This document shows positions 18,897-27,012 of a stretch of 64,000 bases of DNA, in pieces. Numbering within the stretch: position 1 is the stretch's first letter; every line of letters begins with the position of its first letter. The position numbers and the translations under genes were made by a program. The stretch is from positions 868,001 to 932,000 of the forward strand of contig NZ_JAIRDQ010000002.1 in NCBI RefSeq assembly GCF_021458635.1, in the 5' to 3' direction. This stretch comes from Bradyrhizobium monzae. Lineage in GTDB: Bacteria; Pseudomonadota; Alphaproteobacteria; Rhizobiales; Xanthobacteraceae. The notes below the pieces were generated by a model, which made no database searches, was not told the DNA's origin, and worked only from the letters and a program-made list of their open reading frames with translations.

Positions 18897-20141
18897 CTAC
18901 CCCATCACTCCGCCACGCTTGATCAACTCCTTGCCGACGGCAGCAAGATGCACCTGATCCGGTCCGTCGCCGATGCGGATGAAGCGGGCATAGACATAGG
19001 CGCGGGCGAGGAACGTGTCTTGCGAGACGCCGGCGGCGCCGTGGATCTGGATCGCGCGATCGATCACGCGCGCGGCCATGCTGGGGACCACGATCTTGGC
19101 GGCTGCGATCAAATCGCGCGCGGCCTTGTTGCCTTCGCGGTCCATCTTGTCGGCGGCCTGCAGCGTGAGCAGCCGCGCCTGCGCGATCTCGCAGAAGGAA
19201 TGCGCGATGTCCTCGCGCACCGAGCCCTGCTCGGCGAGCGGCTTGCCGAAGGCTGTGCGTGAGACTGCGCGCTGGCACATCAATTCCAGCGCGCGCTGGG
19301 CGCAGCCGATCAGCCGCATGCAATGATGGATGCGGCCGGGGCCGAGCCGCCCCTGCGCGATCTCGAAGCCGCGGCCCTCGCCGAGCAGCATGTTCTCGGC
19401 GGGCACGCGGACGTTCTCGTAGACGATCTCGGGATGGCCGACCGGCGCGTCGTCATAGCCGTAGGTGAGCATGTCGCGGACGATGCGAACGCCCGGTGTA
19501 TTTCTCGGCACCAGGATCATGGATTGCTGGCGATGGCGGTCGGGATGGTCGGGCGCAGACTTGCCCATCACGATCAGGATCTCGCAATCCTCGTTCATCG
19601 CGCCTGAGGTGAACCACTTCCGTCCGTTGATGACATAATCGTCGCCGTCGCGTGTGATCGCACATTGGATGTTGGTGGCATCGCTGGAGGCCACCTGCGG
19701 CTCCGTCATCGAGAAGCCGGAACGGATGCGGCCTTCCAGCAGCGGCTTCAGCCAGCGCTCCTGCTGCGCCTTGGTGCCGTAATTGGCCAGCACCTCCATG
19801 TTGCCGACATCGGGGGCCGAGCAGTTGAACACTTCCGGCGCCCAGAGGATGCGGCCCATGATCTCCTTCACCGGCGCATATTCGAGATTGGTCAGGCCTG
19901 GATTAGTAAGGTCTGGATTAGTAAGGTCTGGACCGTGCTCGCCGGAGAGAAACAGGTTCCAGAGCCCCTGCTCCCGTGCCAGTCGTTTCAAATCCTGCAG
20001 CACAGGCGGTGTCCTGTAGCGCGCGGCTTCCGGCTTCACCTGCTCGTAATAGAGCTCCTCGACCGGCTCGACATGCGTCCGCATGAACTGGCCGACGCGC
20101 TCCTGCAGCTGCAGCGAACGAGCGGAGTGTTGAAAGTCCAT
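18897..20141 (-). CDS. acyl-CoA dehydrogenase
   Basis: A 414-residue flavoenzyme of the ACAD family, oxidising acyl-CoA to the enoyl-CoA. The N-terminal helical domain is followed by the FAD/substrate segment [17 protein letters not shown], the [12 protein letters not shown] strand, and the C-terminal helices with [15 protein letters not shown] and [16 protein letters not shown]. The set resembles the long ACAD10/11-like group found in rhizobia. A GGAG lies before the ATG at 20141. Near residue 75 two extra copies of a five-residue unit (DLTNP) are inserted by a 15-bp tandem repeat; relatives have a single GLTN there, from memory. Confidence 0.92.
   Translation of the reverse strand: MDFQHSARSLQLQERVGQFMRTHVEPVEELYYEQVKPEAARYRTPPVLQDLKRLAREQGLWNLFLSGEHGPDLTNPDLTNPGLTNLEYAPVKEIMGRILWAPEVFNCSAPDVGNMEVLANYGTKAQQERWLKPLLEGRIRSGFSMTEPQVASSDATNIQCAITRDGDDYVINGRKWFTSGAMNEDCEILIVMGKSAPDHPDRHRQQSMILVPRNTPGVRIVRDMLTYGYDDAPVGHPEIVYENVRVPAENMLLGEGRGFEIAQGRLGPGRIHHCMRLIGCAQRALELMCQRAVSRTAFGKPLAEQGSVREDIAHSFCEIAQARLLTLQAADKMDREGNKAARDLIAAAKIVVPSMAARVIDRAIQIHGAAGVSQDTFLARAYVYARFIRIGDGPDQVHLAAVGKELIKRGGVMG
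19895..19932. repeat. 15-bp in-frame tandem repeat inside the acyl-CoA dehydrogenase gene
   Basis: The unit GGTCTGGATTAGTAA is present at 19895-19909 (one mismatch), 19910-19924 and partially at 19925-19932. Because it is 15 bases long it keeps the frame and encodes repeats of Asp/Gly-Leu-Thr-Asn-Pro. It is A/T-rich compared with the rest of the gene, which suggests recent slippage expansion. Confidence 0.9.
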
Positions 20142-20156
20142 GGTGGTCTCCTTCTT

Positions 20157-20300
20157 CCCTTCTCCCCTTGCGGGAGAAGGTGGCGCGAAGCACCGGGGTT
20201 CTATCCGCACATTCAAATGAGAGTCGGACTCGTGGAGAGATACCCCTCACCCGGCTGCGCTTCGCGCATCCACCCTCTCCCGCAAGGAGAGAGGGGACAC
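20157..20300. repeat. dispersed palindromic intergenic repeat
   Basis: Two related blocks flank a short spacer: TTCTCCCCTTGCGGGAGAAG (20160-20179) and CTCTCCCGCAAGGAGAGAG (about 20275-20293), joined by CACCCGGCTGCGCTTCGCGC. Each is a hairpin. This type of block is scattered between genes in rhizobial genomes (general knowledge). It separates the acyl-CoA dehydrogenase from the upstream region of the binding-protein gene end. Confidence 0.65.
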
Positions 20301-20317
20301 CCTCTCTCCCGCCCCCC

Positions 20318-21529
20318 TCACGTCCCGCGCAGCAGCTCGCTTGCCACCACCCAGTCGTTGCCGTCGAACTGGAGCATATAGCCGTCCTTGATCGGGCGGA
20401 AATCCTGCGGGGTGGTGTTGAGGGTGATGCCGGGCAGCAGCAGCGACAGCGGCACGCTCTTCAGGTTCGAGGCCTGTGCCATGATGTTCTCGCGCGTCAG
20501 ATCGTCCTTGCACTGCTTCAGCACCACCACCAGCGCCTCGGCGACCGTATAGCCGTAGAGCGCGGCGACGTTGTTGATGTCGGCATTGGGCAGCCGCCGC
20601 TTCATGAAGTCGATATAGGCCGACATCGCCGGATCGTCCTTCGGCTCGGCCGTAAATGGCTTCAACGAGCCCAGCGACAGCACGCCCTTGCCGGCATCGA
20701 GCCCGGCCGGCGCCATCACGGTCGCCTTGTTGGCGCAGCCGGAGGCGAGGAAGCGCGTCGGCTGCCAGCCGACCTCATGGGCTTTGCGGATCGCCTGCGC
20801 GCAGGCGCGCGGCGTCACCGAATAGATCATGAAGACATCGGCCTTGGTGTTGGCCAGCGTCAGCACCTGGGAATCGACGGTGGGATCGCTGACCTCGAAG
20901 CTCGAGGCCATCGCGATCGCCTTGTCGGCATCGGCGCCGAGTGCTTCCTTGACGCCGCGAAAGTATTCCTTGCCGGCGTCGTCGTTCTGGTAGAGCACGG
21001 CGAAGCGCGCATTCGGGTTCTTGGCGCGGGCGTAGGCGACGTCGATCGCGGCCTCGCTGGTGTAGTTCGGCGCCCAGGGCAGCGCCATCGACCACGGCAT
21101 GTTGGCCGGATCGTTCCATTTCGAGGCCGAGCTGATCAGGAACAGCTGCGGCACCTTGTTGCTGTTGAGATATTTTGCGATCGCCGAGCTCGGCGCGGTG
21201 CCCATGGTCGCGAAGATGAAGGCAACGCCGTCGCCCTCAACCAACCGCCGCGCCGCTTCCATCGTTTTGGGCGGCGAGAACGCGTCATCGAGCGACAAGA
21301 GATTGAGCTTGCGGCCGTTGACGCCGCCCTTCTCGTTGATCTCGTCGAAATAGGCCGTGAGCACCCGCCCGGTGATGCCGAGCGGCGACGCCGGCCCGCT
21401 ATAGGGCATGGTGTTGCCGATCTTGATCTCGGTATCGGTGACGCCCGGACCGTAGGATTTTTGTGCAGAGGCAGGCGCGGACAGACAGGCGGCAGCCAGC
21501 GCTGCGGCCAGGACCAAAGCGGCTTTCAT
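20318..21529 (-). CDS. Liv-type ABC transporter substrate-binding protein
   Basis: A 403-residue periplasmic protein with a Sec signal (MKAALVLAAALAAACLS, cut near ASA). The mature part has the type I periplasmic-binding fold of the branched-chain amino acid (LivK) family: EIKIGNTMPYSGPASPLG, FDEINEKGGVNGRKLNL, and VEGDGVAFIFATMG. Such proteins in this lineage often bind aromatic or dicarboxylic acids. No permease or ATPase gene is adjacent, so it is an orphan or uses a transporter elsewhere. A GGGGAG precedes the ATG. It lies beside an acyl-CoA dehydrogenase in the same direction. Confidence 0.9.
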   Translation of the reverse strand: MKAALVLAAALAAACLSAPASAQKSYGPGVTDTEIKIGNTMPYSGPASPLGITGRVLTAYFDEINEKGGVNGRKLNLLSLDDAFSPPKTMEAARRLVEGDGVAFIFATMGTAPSSAIAKYLNSNKVPQLFLISSASKWNDPANMPWSMALPWAPNYTSEAAIDVAYARAKNPNARFAVLYQNDDAGKEYFRGVKEALGADADKAIAMASSFEVSDPTVDSQVLTLANTKADVFMIYSVTPRACAQAIRKAHEVGWQPTRFLASGCANKATVMAPAGLDAGKGVLSLGSLKPFTAEPKDDPAMSAYIDFMKRRLPNADINNVAALYGYTVAEALVVVLKQCKDDLTRENIMAQASNLKSVPLSLLLPGITLNTTPQDFRPIKDGYMLQFDGNDWVVASELLRGT

Positions 21530-21642
21530 GGTTTCTCCCCGGAGCTTCATCGTCCGCGCGAGGCGACCGCGCGACGTGCTGCCTTTTGTCAGCACGTCAG
21601 ATCAGCGGAGTTCCGCAGGATGGTCTTGCGTCGAGCTGCTGG

Positions 21643-22218
21643 TCAATGCCGCCGGCGCAGGCTGAAGCCCAGGCTGATCCAGCCGGCACCGGCCATGATG
21701 AGATCGATGCCGAGGAACAGGCCGAGGATATAGACGCTGTTGACCGGCCAGCGCGCCAGGATCAACAGCCCGAGCAGCAGCGTGACGACGGCCGACAGTG
21801 CCACCCAGACCCATGGGCTTTCGCGCTTCATGCTGAAGGCGAGGAACAGCCGAACAGCGCCGGAGGCAAGCAGCGAGGCGCCGAGGAACAGGGTCAGCAG
21901 CGCTGCTGCAAACAGCGGGTTTTCGAAGGTCAGGAAGCCCGCGATGATGTAGAGCGCGCCGAGCAGGGCCCAGAGCACGAACTTGCCCCAGCTCTTCATC
22001 TGGAAGGCACCGATCACCTCGGTGAACCCTGCGATGATCATCATCGCGCCGACCACGATCACGCTCGCCACCGTGGCCATCATCATGCTGCCGAGCGCGA
22101 TGAAGCCGGTGACGAGATAGACGACGCCGAGGGCGACGATCCAGCCCCATTTGGCGTGCAGCGTGGCAAAGCCTGAGCCCAGGCCGAGGTTGGGAGACGT
22201 ATCCGAAGCGCTTGTCAT
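21643..22218 (-). CDS. HdeD-family membrane protein
   Basis: A 191-residue inner-membrane protein with about six short helices in three pairs. Each pair follows the DUF308/HdeD pattern, with repeated glycine-rich segments (VVYLVTGFIAL, GALYIIAGFLTF and FLGIDLIMAGAGWI). HdeD is linked to acid resistance in Escherichia coli; the role in this organism is unknown. The ATG at 22218 has AGGAG seven bases upstream; a longer upstream frame is non-coding. Confidence 0.85.
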   Translation of the reverse strand: MTSASDTSPNLGLGSGFATLHAKWGWIVALGVVYLVTGFIALGSMMMATVASVIVVGAMMIIAGFTEVIGAFQMKSWGKFVLWALLGALYIIAGFLTFENPLFAAALLTLFLGASLLASGAVRLFLAFSMKRESPWVWVALSAVVTLLLGLLILARWPVNSVYILGLFLGIDLIMAGAGWISLGFSLRRRH

Positions 22219-22327
22219 GACGGCTACTCCTGCATGTGAGGCCCCAAGGCACATCTCAGGATAGCACCGATCGTGCCGGGACGACAGCCAGCACAACAGC
22301 GCCGGCGGCCCCCAGCATTGACGCAGA

Positions 22328-23851
22328 TCAAGCGCGCGAGCGCTCCATCTCGAGCTCGGCCTTGAGATTGTCGAGATCGCGGTTGATCGAGGCGACGGCC
22401 AGCGCGCGACCGCCCTTGATGTACCGCAGCATGCAGTCCCGTTTGGCAATGCTGCCGTCGATCTCGATGTGGTCGTAGCTCTCGGCGTGGCCGACATAGT
22501 TGATCGGCACGTCGTAGTGCTGGCTCCAGAAGAACGGCACCGCGTCAAAGCGCTCGCGCTTGCCCATCATGTTGCGCGCGGCGGTCTGGCCCTGGCGCTC
22601 GGCCACCACCCAGTGCTCGACCCGGATGGTTTGCCGCGAATGCGGATCGGGCCAGCGCGCGATGTCGCCGGCCGCGAAGATTCCGGCGACGCTGGTCTCC
22701 AGATATTCGCTGACGCTGACGCCGCGGTCGGCCGCGAGCCCGGCCTGTTCGGCGAGCGCGAGGCGCGGCTTGACGCCGATGCCGACGACGACCAGATCGG
22801 ACTCGATCACGGCTCCGCCCTTCAGCGTGGCGCGCATGCCATCGAGCGTCGTTACGGTGTCCTTCAGGTGAAAATTGACGCCGTTCTCTTCGTGAAGCTT
22901 GCGGATGAAATCGCCCATCTCGGGGCCGAGCACCTTCTGCATCGGCCGCTCCTCCGGCGCCACCACGTGGACCTCGAGCTTGCGCGCGCGAAGCGACGCC
23001 GCGACTTCGAGGCCGATGAAGCTTGCACCGATCACCAGCGCGCGCCTGGCGCTGCCGGCGGCCTTGATGATGGCACGGCTGTCGGCAACCGAGCGCAAGG
23101 TGTGGACATGCGGCTGGTCGGCGCCGGGGATCCGGAGCTTGACGGGCTCCGCGCCGGTGGCGAGCAGCAGCCGGTCGAACGGGAGCTTGTCGCCATTGCC
23201 GAGCGTCACGCTGCGCGTCTTCGGATCGATCGCCACGACGTTGGTGTCGAGGCGGAGATCGATGCCGGCGTCTTGATAGTAATCCTCGCTCCGCAGCGGC
23301 AGATATTCCTCCGGCGCATTGCCGGCGAGATAATCCTTGGACAGGTTCGGCCGGTCGGCCGGCATCGCGCCGTCATTGCTGAGCATCGTGATGTTGCCGG
23401 CAAAGCCCTCGCGGCGGAGCATCTCGGCCGCGGCAAAACCGGCGCCGCCGCCGCCGACGATGACGAATTTTTCCGGTGTCGGCGCGGTGCGGTGGGACGC
23501 CGCTGGTCTTGACGCCTCGCGCTTATGCTGAACGATGAACTTGTCCTGATCGCGCGTCACGTCCCACAGCGCCAGCGTACTGAGTGCCGGCGGACGCGTC
23601 GCCTCGCCGGAGCGAAGTGAGAAGCAGGCGTGATGCCAGGGGCAGCGGATGGTGTCGTCGACCACCAGCCCTTCGGCGAGCGGCCCGTGCCAATGGCTGC
23701 ACTCGGGCTCGATCGCGAAGATCTCGCCGCCGGCCTGTACGAGCAGGACGTCTTCCTCGCCGACATGCCCGAGCAGCTTGCTATCCCTGAACTCGCTCAG
23801 CGACACGCCTTTGGTCAGGTCGGGGCCGCTTGGCTTTTTCTCCTCGGTCAT
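22328..23851 (-). CDS. Rieske-type ferredoxin fused to FAD/NAD(P) pyridine nucleotide-disulfide reductase
   Basis: A 507-residue cytosolic flavoprotein in two parts. Residues 10-110 form a Rieske domain with the [2Fe-2S] ligands C51-x-H53 and C70-x2-H73. Residues 125-500 form the reductase, with an FAD-binding GGGGAGFAAAEMLRR, an NAD-binding GASFIGLEVAASLRAR, and the AGDIARWPDP flavin segment; a C-terminal reductase domain closes it. The layout matches AIFM3/nirD-like reductases that pass electrons from NAD(P)H. The ATG at 23851 is preferred over the one at 23857 because a GGGAG sits six bases before it. The partner oxygenase is not in view. Confidence 0.9.
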   Translation of the reverse strand: MTEEKKPSGPDLTKGVSLSEFRDSKLLGHVGEEDVLLVQAGGEIFAIEPECSHWHGPLAEGLVVDDTIRCPWHHACFSLRSGEATRPPALSTLALWDVTRDQDKFIVQHKREASRPAASHRTAPTPEKFVIVGGGGAGFAAAEMLRREGFAGNITMLSNDGAMPADRPNLSKDYLAGNAPEEYLPLRSEDYYQDAGIDLRLDTNVVAIDPKTRSVTLGNGDKLPFDRLLLATGAEPVKLRIPGADQPHVHTLRSVADSRAIIKAAGSARRALVIGASFIGLEVAASLRARKLEVHVVAPEERPMQKVLGPEMGDFIRKLHEENGVNFHLKDTVTTLDGMRATLKGGAVIESDLVVVGIGVKPRLALAEQAGLAADRGVSVSEYLETSVAGIFAAGDIARWPDPHSRQTIRVEHWVVAERQGQTAARNMMGKRERFDAVPFFWSQHYDVPINYVGHAESYDHIEIDGSIAKRDCMLRYIKGGRALAVASINRDLDNLKAELEMERSRA

Positions 23852-23917
23852 GGTCATCTCCCTGGCAGCTCAGGATTGGACGACGGCGGCGGCGAAAAGT
23901 TCCTGCGATCGCGAAAA

Positions 23918-24814
23918 TCAGGGTTTCGCGGCCGCTTTCCGCACGTCAATCACCGCCTGCGCCCATTCGGCCGGCCGCTCCTGCGGCAGATTGTGGCCGG
24001 CGCCGGTGAAGACGCGCCGCTCGAAAAAGCCCTCGAACTTGCGTGCATGATGCGCGGTGCCGGCATTGACGCCGTCGCTGTCGCCGTCGATCGCAATCGT
24101 GGGGACGCGGACCGGCGGTTGCCGGGCAAGCTTCGCCTCGATCGCCGCATAGGCGGGATCGCCGTCGACCAGCGCGTAGCGATGGCGATAGGAATGGATC
24201 ACGACGTCGACGAAATCAGGGTTGTCAAACGACACCGCGCTCTTCTCGAAGGTCGCATCGTCGAACGGCCATGTCGGCGACCACATCGCCCAGAGTTGAC
24301 GGGCAAAGCCGCGGCGATTGCGCTCCAGCGCGCGGCGGCCGCGCTCGTTATGGAAGAGATATTGGTACCACAGCGCCGCTTCTTCGGGCGGCGAGGCCGG
24401 CTCCATGGAGCGGGCGATGTTCTGGATGTTGTAGGAATTGCCGGAGACGAGCCCGACGACGCGCTCGGGGTACAGCACCGAAACGACGCAGGCCGCGCGC
24501 CCGCCCCAGTCATAGCCGCCGACGACGGCGTGCTGGATGCCAAGCGCATCCATGAAGGCGAGCAGATCGGCGCCGAGCGCCGCCTGCTCGCCGGACCGCA
24601 ACGTCGCGGCGAAGCGAAATCGCGTCGGCCCATAGCCGCGCAAATACGGCAGCAGCACCCGCGCGCCGGCTTGCGCGATCAGCGGCGCGGCTTCGGCATA
24701 GGCGTTCACGTCGTAGGGAAAGCCGTGGCCCATGATGCAGGGCCAGCCGTCCGGCGCGCCGTAGTCGAGATAGGCGATATCGAGGACGTCCGTGGTGATG
24801 ATTTTTTGTTGCAT
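23918..24814 (-). CDS. alpha/beta hydrolase, epoxide-hydrolase-like
   Basis: A 298-residue hydrolase. The oxyanion motif is HGFPYD near residues 30-35, the nucleophile elbow is VVGGYDWGG with aspartate 102 in the nucleophile position, and GAGHNLPQERP near the end carries the catalytic histidine. An aspartate nucleophile and a cap domain (about 130-210) point to epoxide hydrolase or haloalkane dehalogenase relatives rather than esterases. The substrate is unknown. It lies beside a Rieske/FAD reductase and an HD-domain gene, all on the minus strand, with gaps of 66-73 bases. Confidence 0.85.
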   Translation of the reverse strand: MQQKIITTDVLDIAYLDYGAPDGWPCIMGHGFPYDVNAYAEAAPLIAQAGARVLLPYLRGYGPTRFRFAATLRSGEQAALGADLLAFMDALGIQHAVVGGYDWGGRAACVVSVLYPERVVGLVSGNSYNIQNIARSMEPASPPEEAALWYQYLFHNERGRRALERNRRGFARQLWAMWSPTWPFDDATFEKSAVSFDNPDFVDVVIHSYRHRYALVDGDPAYAAIEAKLARQPPVRVPTIAIDGDSDGVNAGTAHHARKFEGFFERRVFTGAGHNLPQERPAEWAQAVIDVRKAAAKP

Positions 24815-24850
24815 GATTGCTCACGGAGTTGGGCGCTCCAGCAGCCTGAA

Positions 24851-24873
24851 CGGAGCGCAGCGCAATCCGGGCT
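24851..24873. repeat. fragment of a dispersed intergenic repeat
   Basis: The block CGGAGCGCAGCGCAATCCGG is of the kind that recurs between genes in Bradyrhizobium and Rhodopseudomonas, from general knowledge. It lies in the short gap between the hydrolase and the HD-domain gene. The call rests on recognition only; the other copies are not in this window. Confidence 0.4.
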
Positions 24874-24887
24874 AGAAGGGCACGCCG

Positions 24888-25715
24888 CTATTTCTGCGGC
24901 CCGGACAGCGAGATCTCGCGCTCGGCGCGGAACACGTTGCTGTAGAGATTGGCGATCCACTGCCGGCCGATCTCGGTCTTGTTGAGATAGCTGATCTCCT
25001 TCTGGATGTGCGGCGCGACGCTGTTCCAGTAGAATTGTGGATAACGGTTCACGATGTCGGCCGGCGAGTCGTAGCCGAGTTGGCGGTTCATCCCGACTTC
25101 CTCGAACTCGTAATAAAGCGCATTGGCCTTGCGCAGATAGTTGGGATCGCCGAGCTGCCCGATGAAGTCGGCTGCGCGCAGGATCGAGGCTTCGTCGTCG
25201 TACTCCTGGCCCTGGCGGGCCGGGAAACGCGTCCCCTCGATGGCGCGGGCGATGCGTTCGGGATCGAGCCCTGGAATATGTCGCAGTCGCCGCGTCACAT
25301 AGAGCTTCGAGCGGTCGACGTGATACATCATCAGGCTGGCGTCCGATGCACCGCGCGGCAACGAAATCTTGGTGTCGGCGGCATCGACCACGAAGCCGTC
25401 AATATCATCCTCCTCGAACAGACCGCGGACATAGCCGATATCGTGGGCGAGGCAGGCGATCAGGATATGGACGTAGTCCCCGGCCGAGAGATGAGTATGA
25501 AGACTTCGGCCACTGAGGATGGCCTGCGCCGCCAGCGTCACCAGCATCGTATGCTCGATGTTGTGGTAGAGCGCATCGCTGTTGCCGATGCATTCCATTG
25601 CCGTGCGGGTTGCGCTTTCGACCATACTCGCAGACGTTTCGTCGTACCTGCGCCGCATAAACGTACCGAGCAGCTTCTCCAGGGACTCAGCCGCCAGTCG
25701 CGGTAACGTCATCAT
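24888..25715 (-). CDS. HD-domain metal-dependent phosphohydrolase-like protein
   Basis: A 275-residue soluble protein with the HD metal site: LYHNIEHTMLV supplies one histidine pair, CLAHDIGYVRG is the HD doublet and ILRAADFIGQL gives the final aspartate. HD proteins hydrolyse cyclic nucleotides or nucleotides; the closest look is to uncharacterised rhizobial HD proteins. Tandem ATGs mark the start. It is upstream of the alpha/beta hydrolase in the same direction. Confidence 0.85.
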   Translation of the reverse strand: MMTLPRLAAESLEKLLGTFMRRRYDETSASMVESATRTAMECIGNSDALYHNIEHTMLVTLAAQAILSGRSLHTHLSAGDYVHILIACLAHDIGYVRGLFEEDDIDGFVVDAADTKISLPRGASDASLMMYHVDRSKLYVTRRLRHIPGLDPERIARAIEGTRFPARQGQEYDDEASILRAADFIGQLGDPNYLRKANALYYEFEEVGMNRQLGYDSPADIVNRYPQFYWNSVAPHIQKEISYLNKTEIGRQWIANLYSNVFRAEREISLSGPQK

Positions 25716-26133
25716 GGATGCAGCCCCGTCTGTCGGTGGTGTCGCACGCTAGCTCCTGACGCCTCATACTCGCCCTCGACGCAGGTTCAGCATAGCCCAA
25801 TCTGGGGCGACTGGCCAAATCCGGGACCAAAAATACGTAAATATGATATTGTGCCGCCGCGCCGCATCATGGTTGCGGTCAGGTTTCGATGCACCTGGCG
25901 GCCAGGCCGTGCGGGGGCTCGCCAGCCCGGCCAATGGCCGACCATCAAACGTCGTTTTGATGGAGAGGACGGTGCGCGAGGTGGGTCCTCATCGCGATCG
26001 GGCCAAGGCGCCTGCACCGCGTTGCGGACGGCGGCGTCAATTCCCACGCGCGAAGCGTCAGAGCATCCCGTGGAACGCGAGCTTGATCCTGCGGAGGTAC
26101 GGATCCGATGCGATCGGGAATGACTCGCAACGG
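25716..26133. other. gene-free interval
   Basis: These 418 bases lie between the HD-domain gene start and the transglutaminase stop. Open frames here have arginine-heavy shadow-type translations and no recognisable domain. A small A/T-rich patch near 25835-25850 is the only compositional feature, perhaps the HD-gene promoter region. I see nothing else. Confidence 0.5.
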
Positions 26134-27012
26134 TCACTCCACCAGCAGCACGTCCACGGCAACGCCGAGCTTCTGCTTCGGCGAGCCGACGATGATGCCG
26201 TCCACGGGAGACACATCGGAGAAGTCGCGGCCGACCGCCAGCACGACGTGGTCGTTGGCAACGAGGAGATCGTTGGTCGGATCGAAGTCGATCCAGCCGA
26301 GCTCCGCGCCGCACCACAGCGAAACCCAGGCATGCGTAGCGTCCGCGCCCTGCAGGCGCGGCTGCCCCGCGGGCGGAACGGTGCGCAGATATCCGCTGAC
26401 ATAGGCCGCAGGCAGGCCGAGCCCGCGCAGTCCCGCGATCATCACATGAGCAAAATCCTGGCAGACGCCATGGCGCTTGTCGAAGACCTCGTTGAGTGGC
26501 GTCGAAATCACGGTGGCTTTGGGGTCGTAGCGAAACTCGGCGCGGATGCGATGCATGAGATCGACCGCGCCGGCGAGGATACCCGTGCCGGACGCAAAGC
26601 TCTCGGCAGCATAGGCACTGACGGGACGCAGCACCGGCACCAGCGGGCTCGCAAAGACATAGCCGACCGGCGAGGACGGCCCGAGGCTGGTCGCTTCAAA
26701 CGCGATGTCGCGGATGCTCTCCCAAGGCGGGCTCGCGGCATTGCGTGCCGGAGGCTTGCGCTCGACGGAGACGCGCGAGCGCGAGTCGATGCGTAGATTG
26801 CGATGCGCGGCCTCGATCACGATGCTCTCTGTCAGCGTGCCGAAGAAATCGCGGCGGACGTTGCGCTCGGACGGGCGCGGACGGATCTCGATCTTGTGCG
26901 AGATCAGCTCCTGGCCATGGCCGTCCCTCGGCTCGAGCCGCAGCGTGCAGCGCGCGAAGCTGACCGGGCTCTCATACTCGTAAGTGGTGACGTGCCTTAT
27001 GTCGTAGATCAC
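26134..27012 (-). CDS. transglutaminase-like peptidase/amidotransferase
   Basis: A 292-residue protein of the bacterial transglutaminase-like family. The N-terminal beta domain (MIYDIRHVTTYEYESPV) is the usual lead, and the papain-like triad is clear: C184 in GVCQDFAHV, H227 in DATHAWVSLW and D244 in WIDFDPTND. Such proteins are predicted to hydrolyse or exchange amide bonds in a peptide-modification system. Its ATG overlaps the stop of the upstream ATP-grasp/alpha-E gene by four bases, so the two are coupled. It is the last gene of the three-gene cluster. Confidence 0.92.
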   Translation of the reverse strand: MIYDIRHVTTYEYESPVSFARCTLRLEPRDGHGQELISHKIEIRPRPSERNVRRDFFGTLTESIVIEAAHRNLRIDSRSRVSVERKPPARNAASPPWESIRDIAFEATSLGPSSPVGYVFASPLVPVLRPVSAYAAESFASGTGILAGAVDLMHRIRAEFRYDPKATVISTPLNEVFDKRHGVCQDFAHVMIAGLRGLGLPAAYVSGYLRTVPPAGQPRLQGADATHAWVSLWCGAELGWIDFDPTNDLLVANDHVVLAVGRDFSDVSPVDGIIVGSPKQKLGVAVDVLLVE

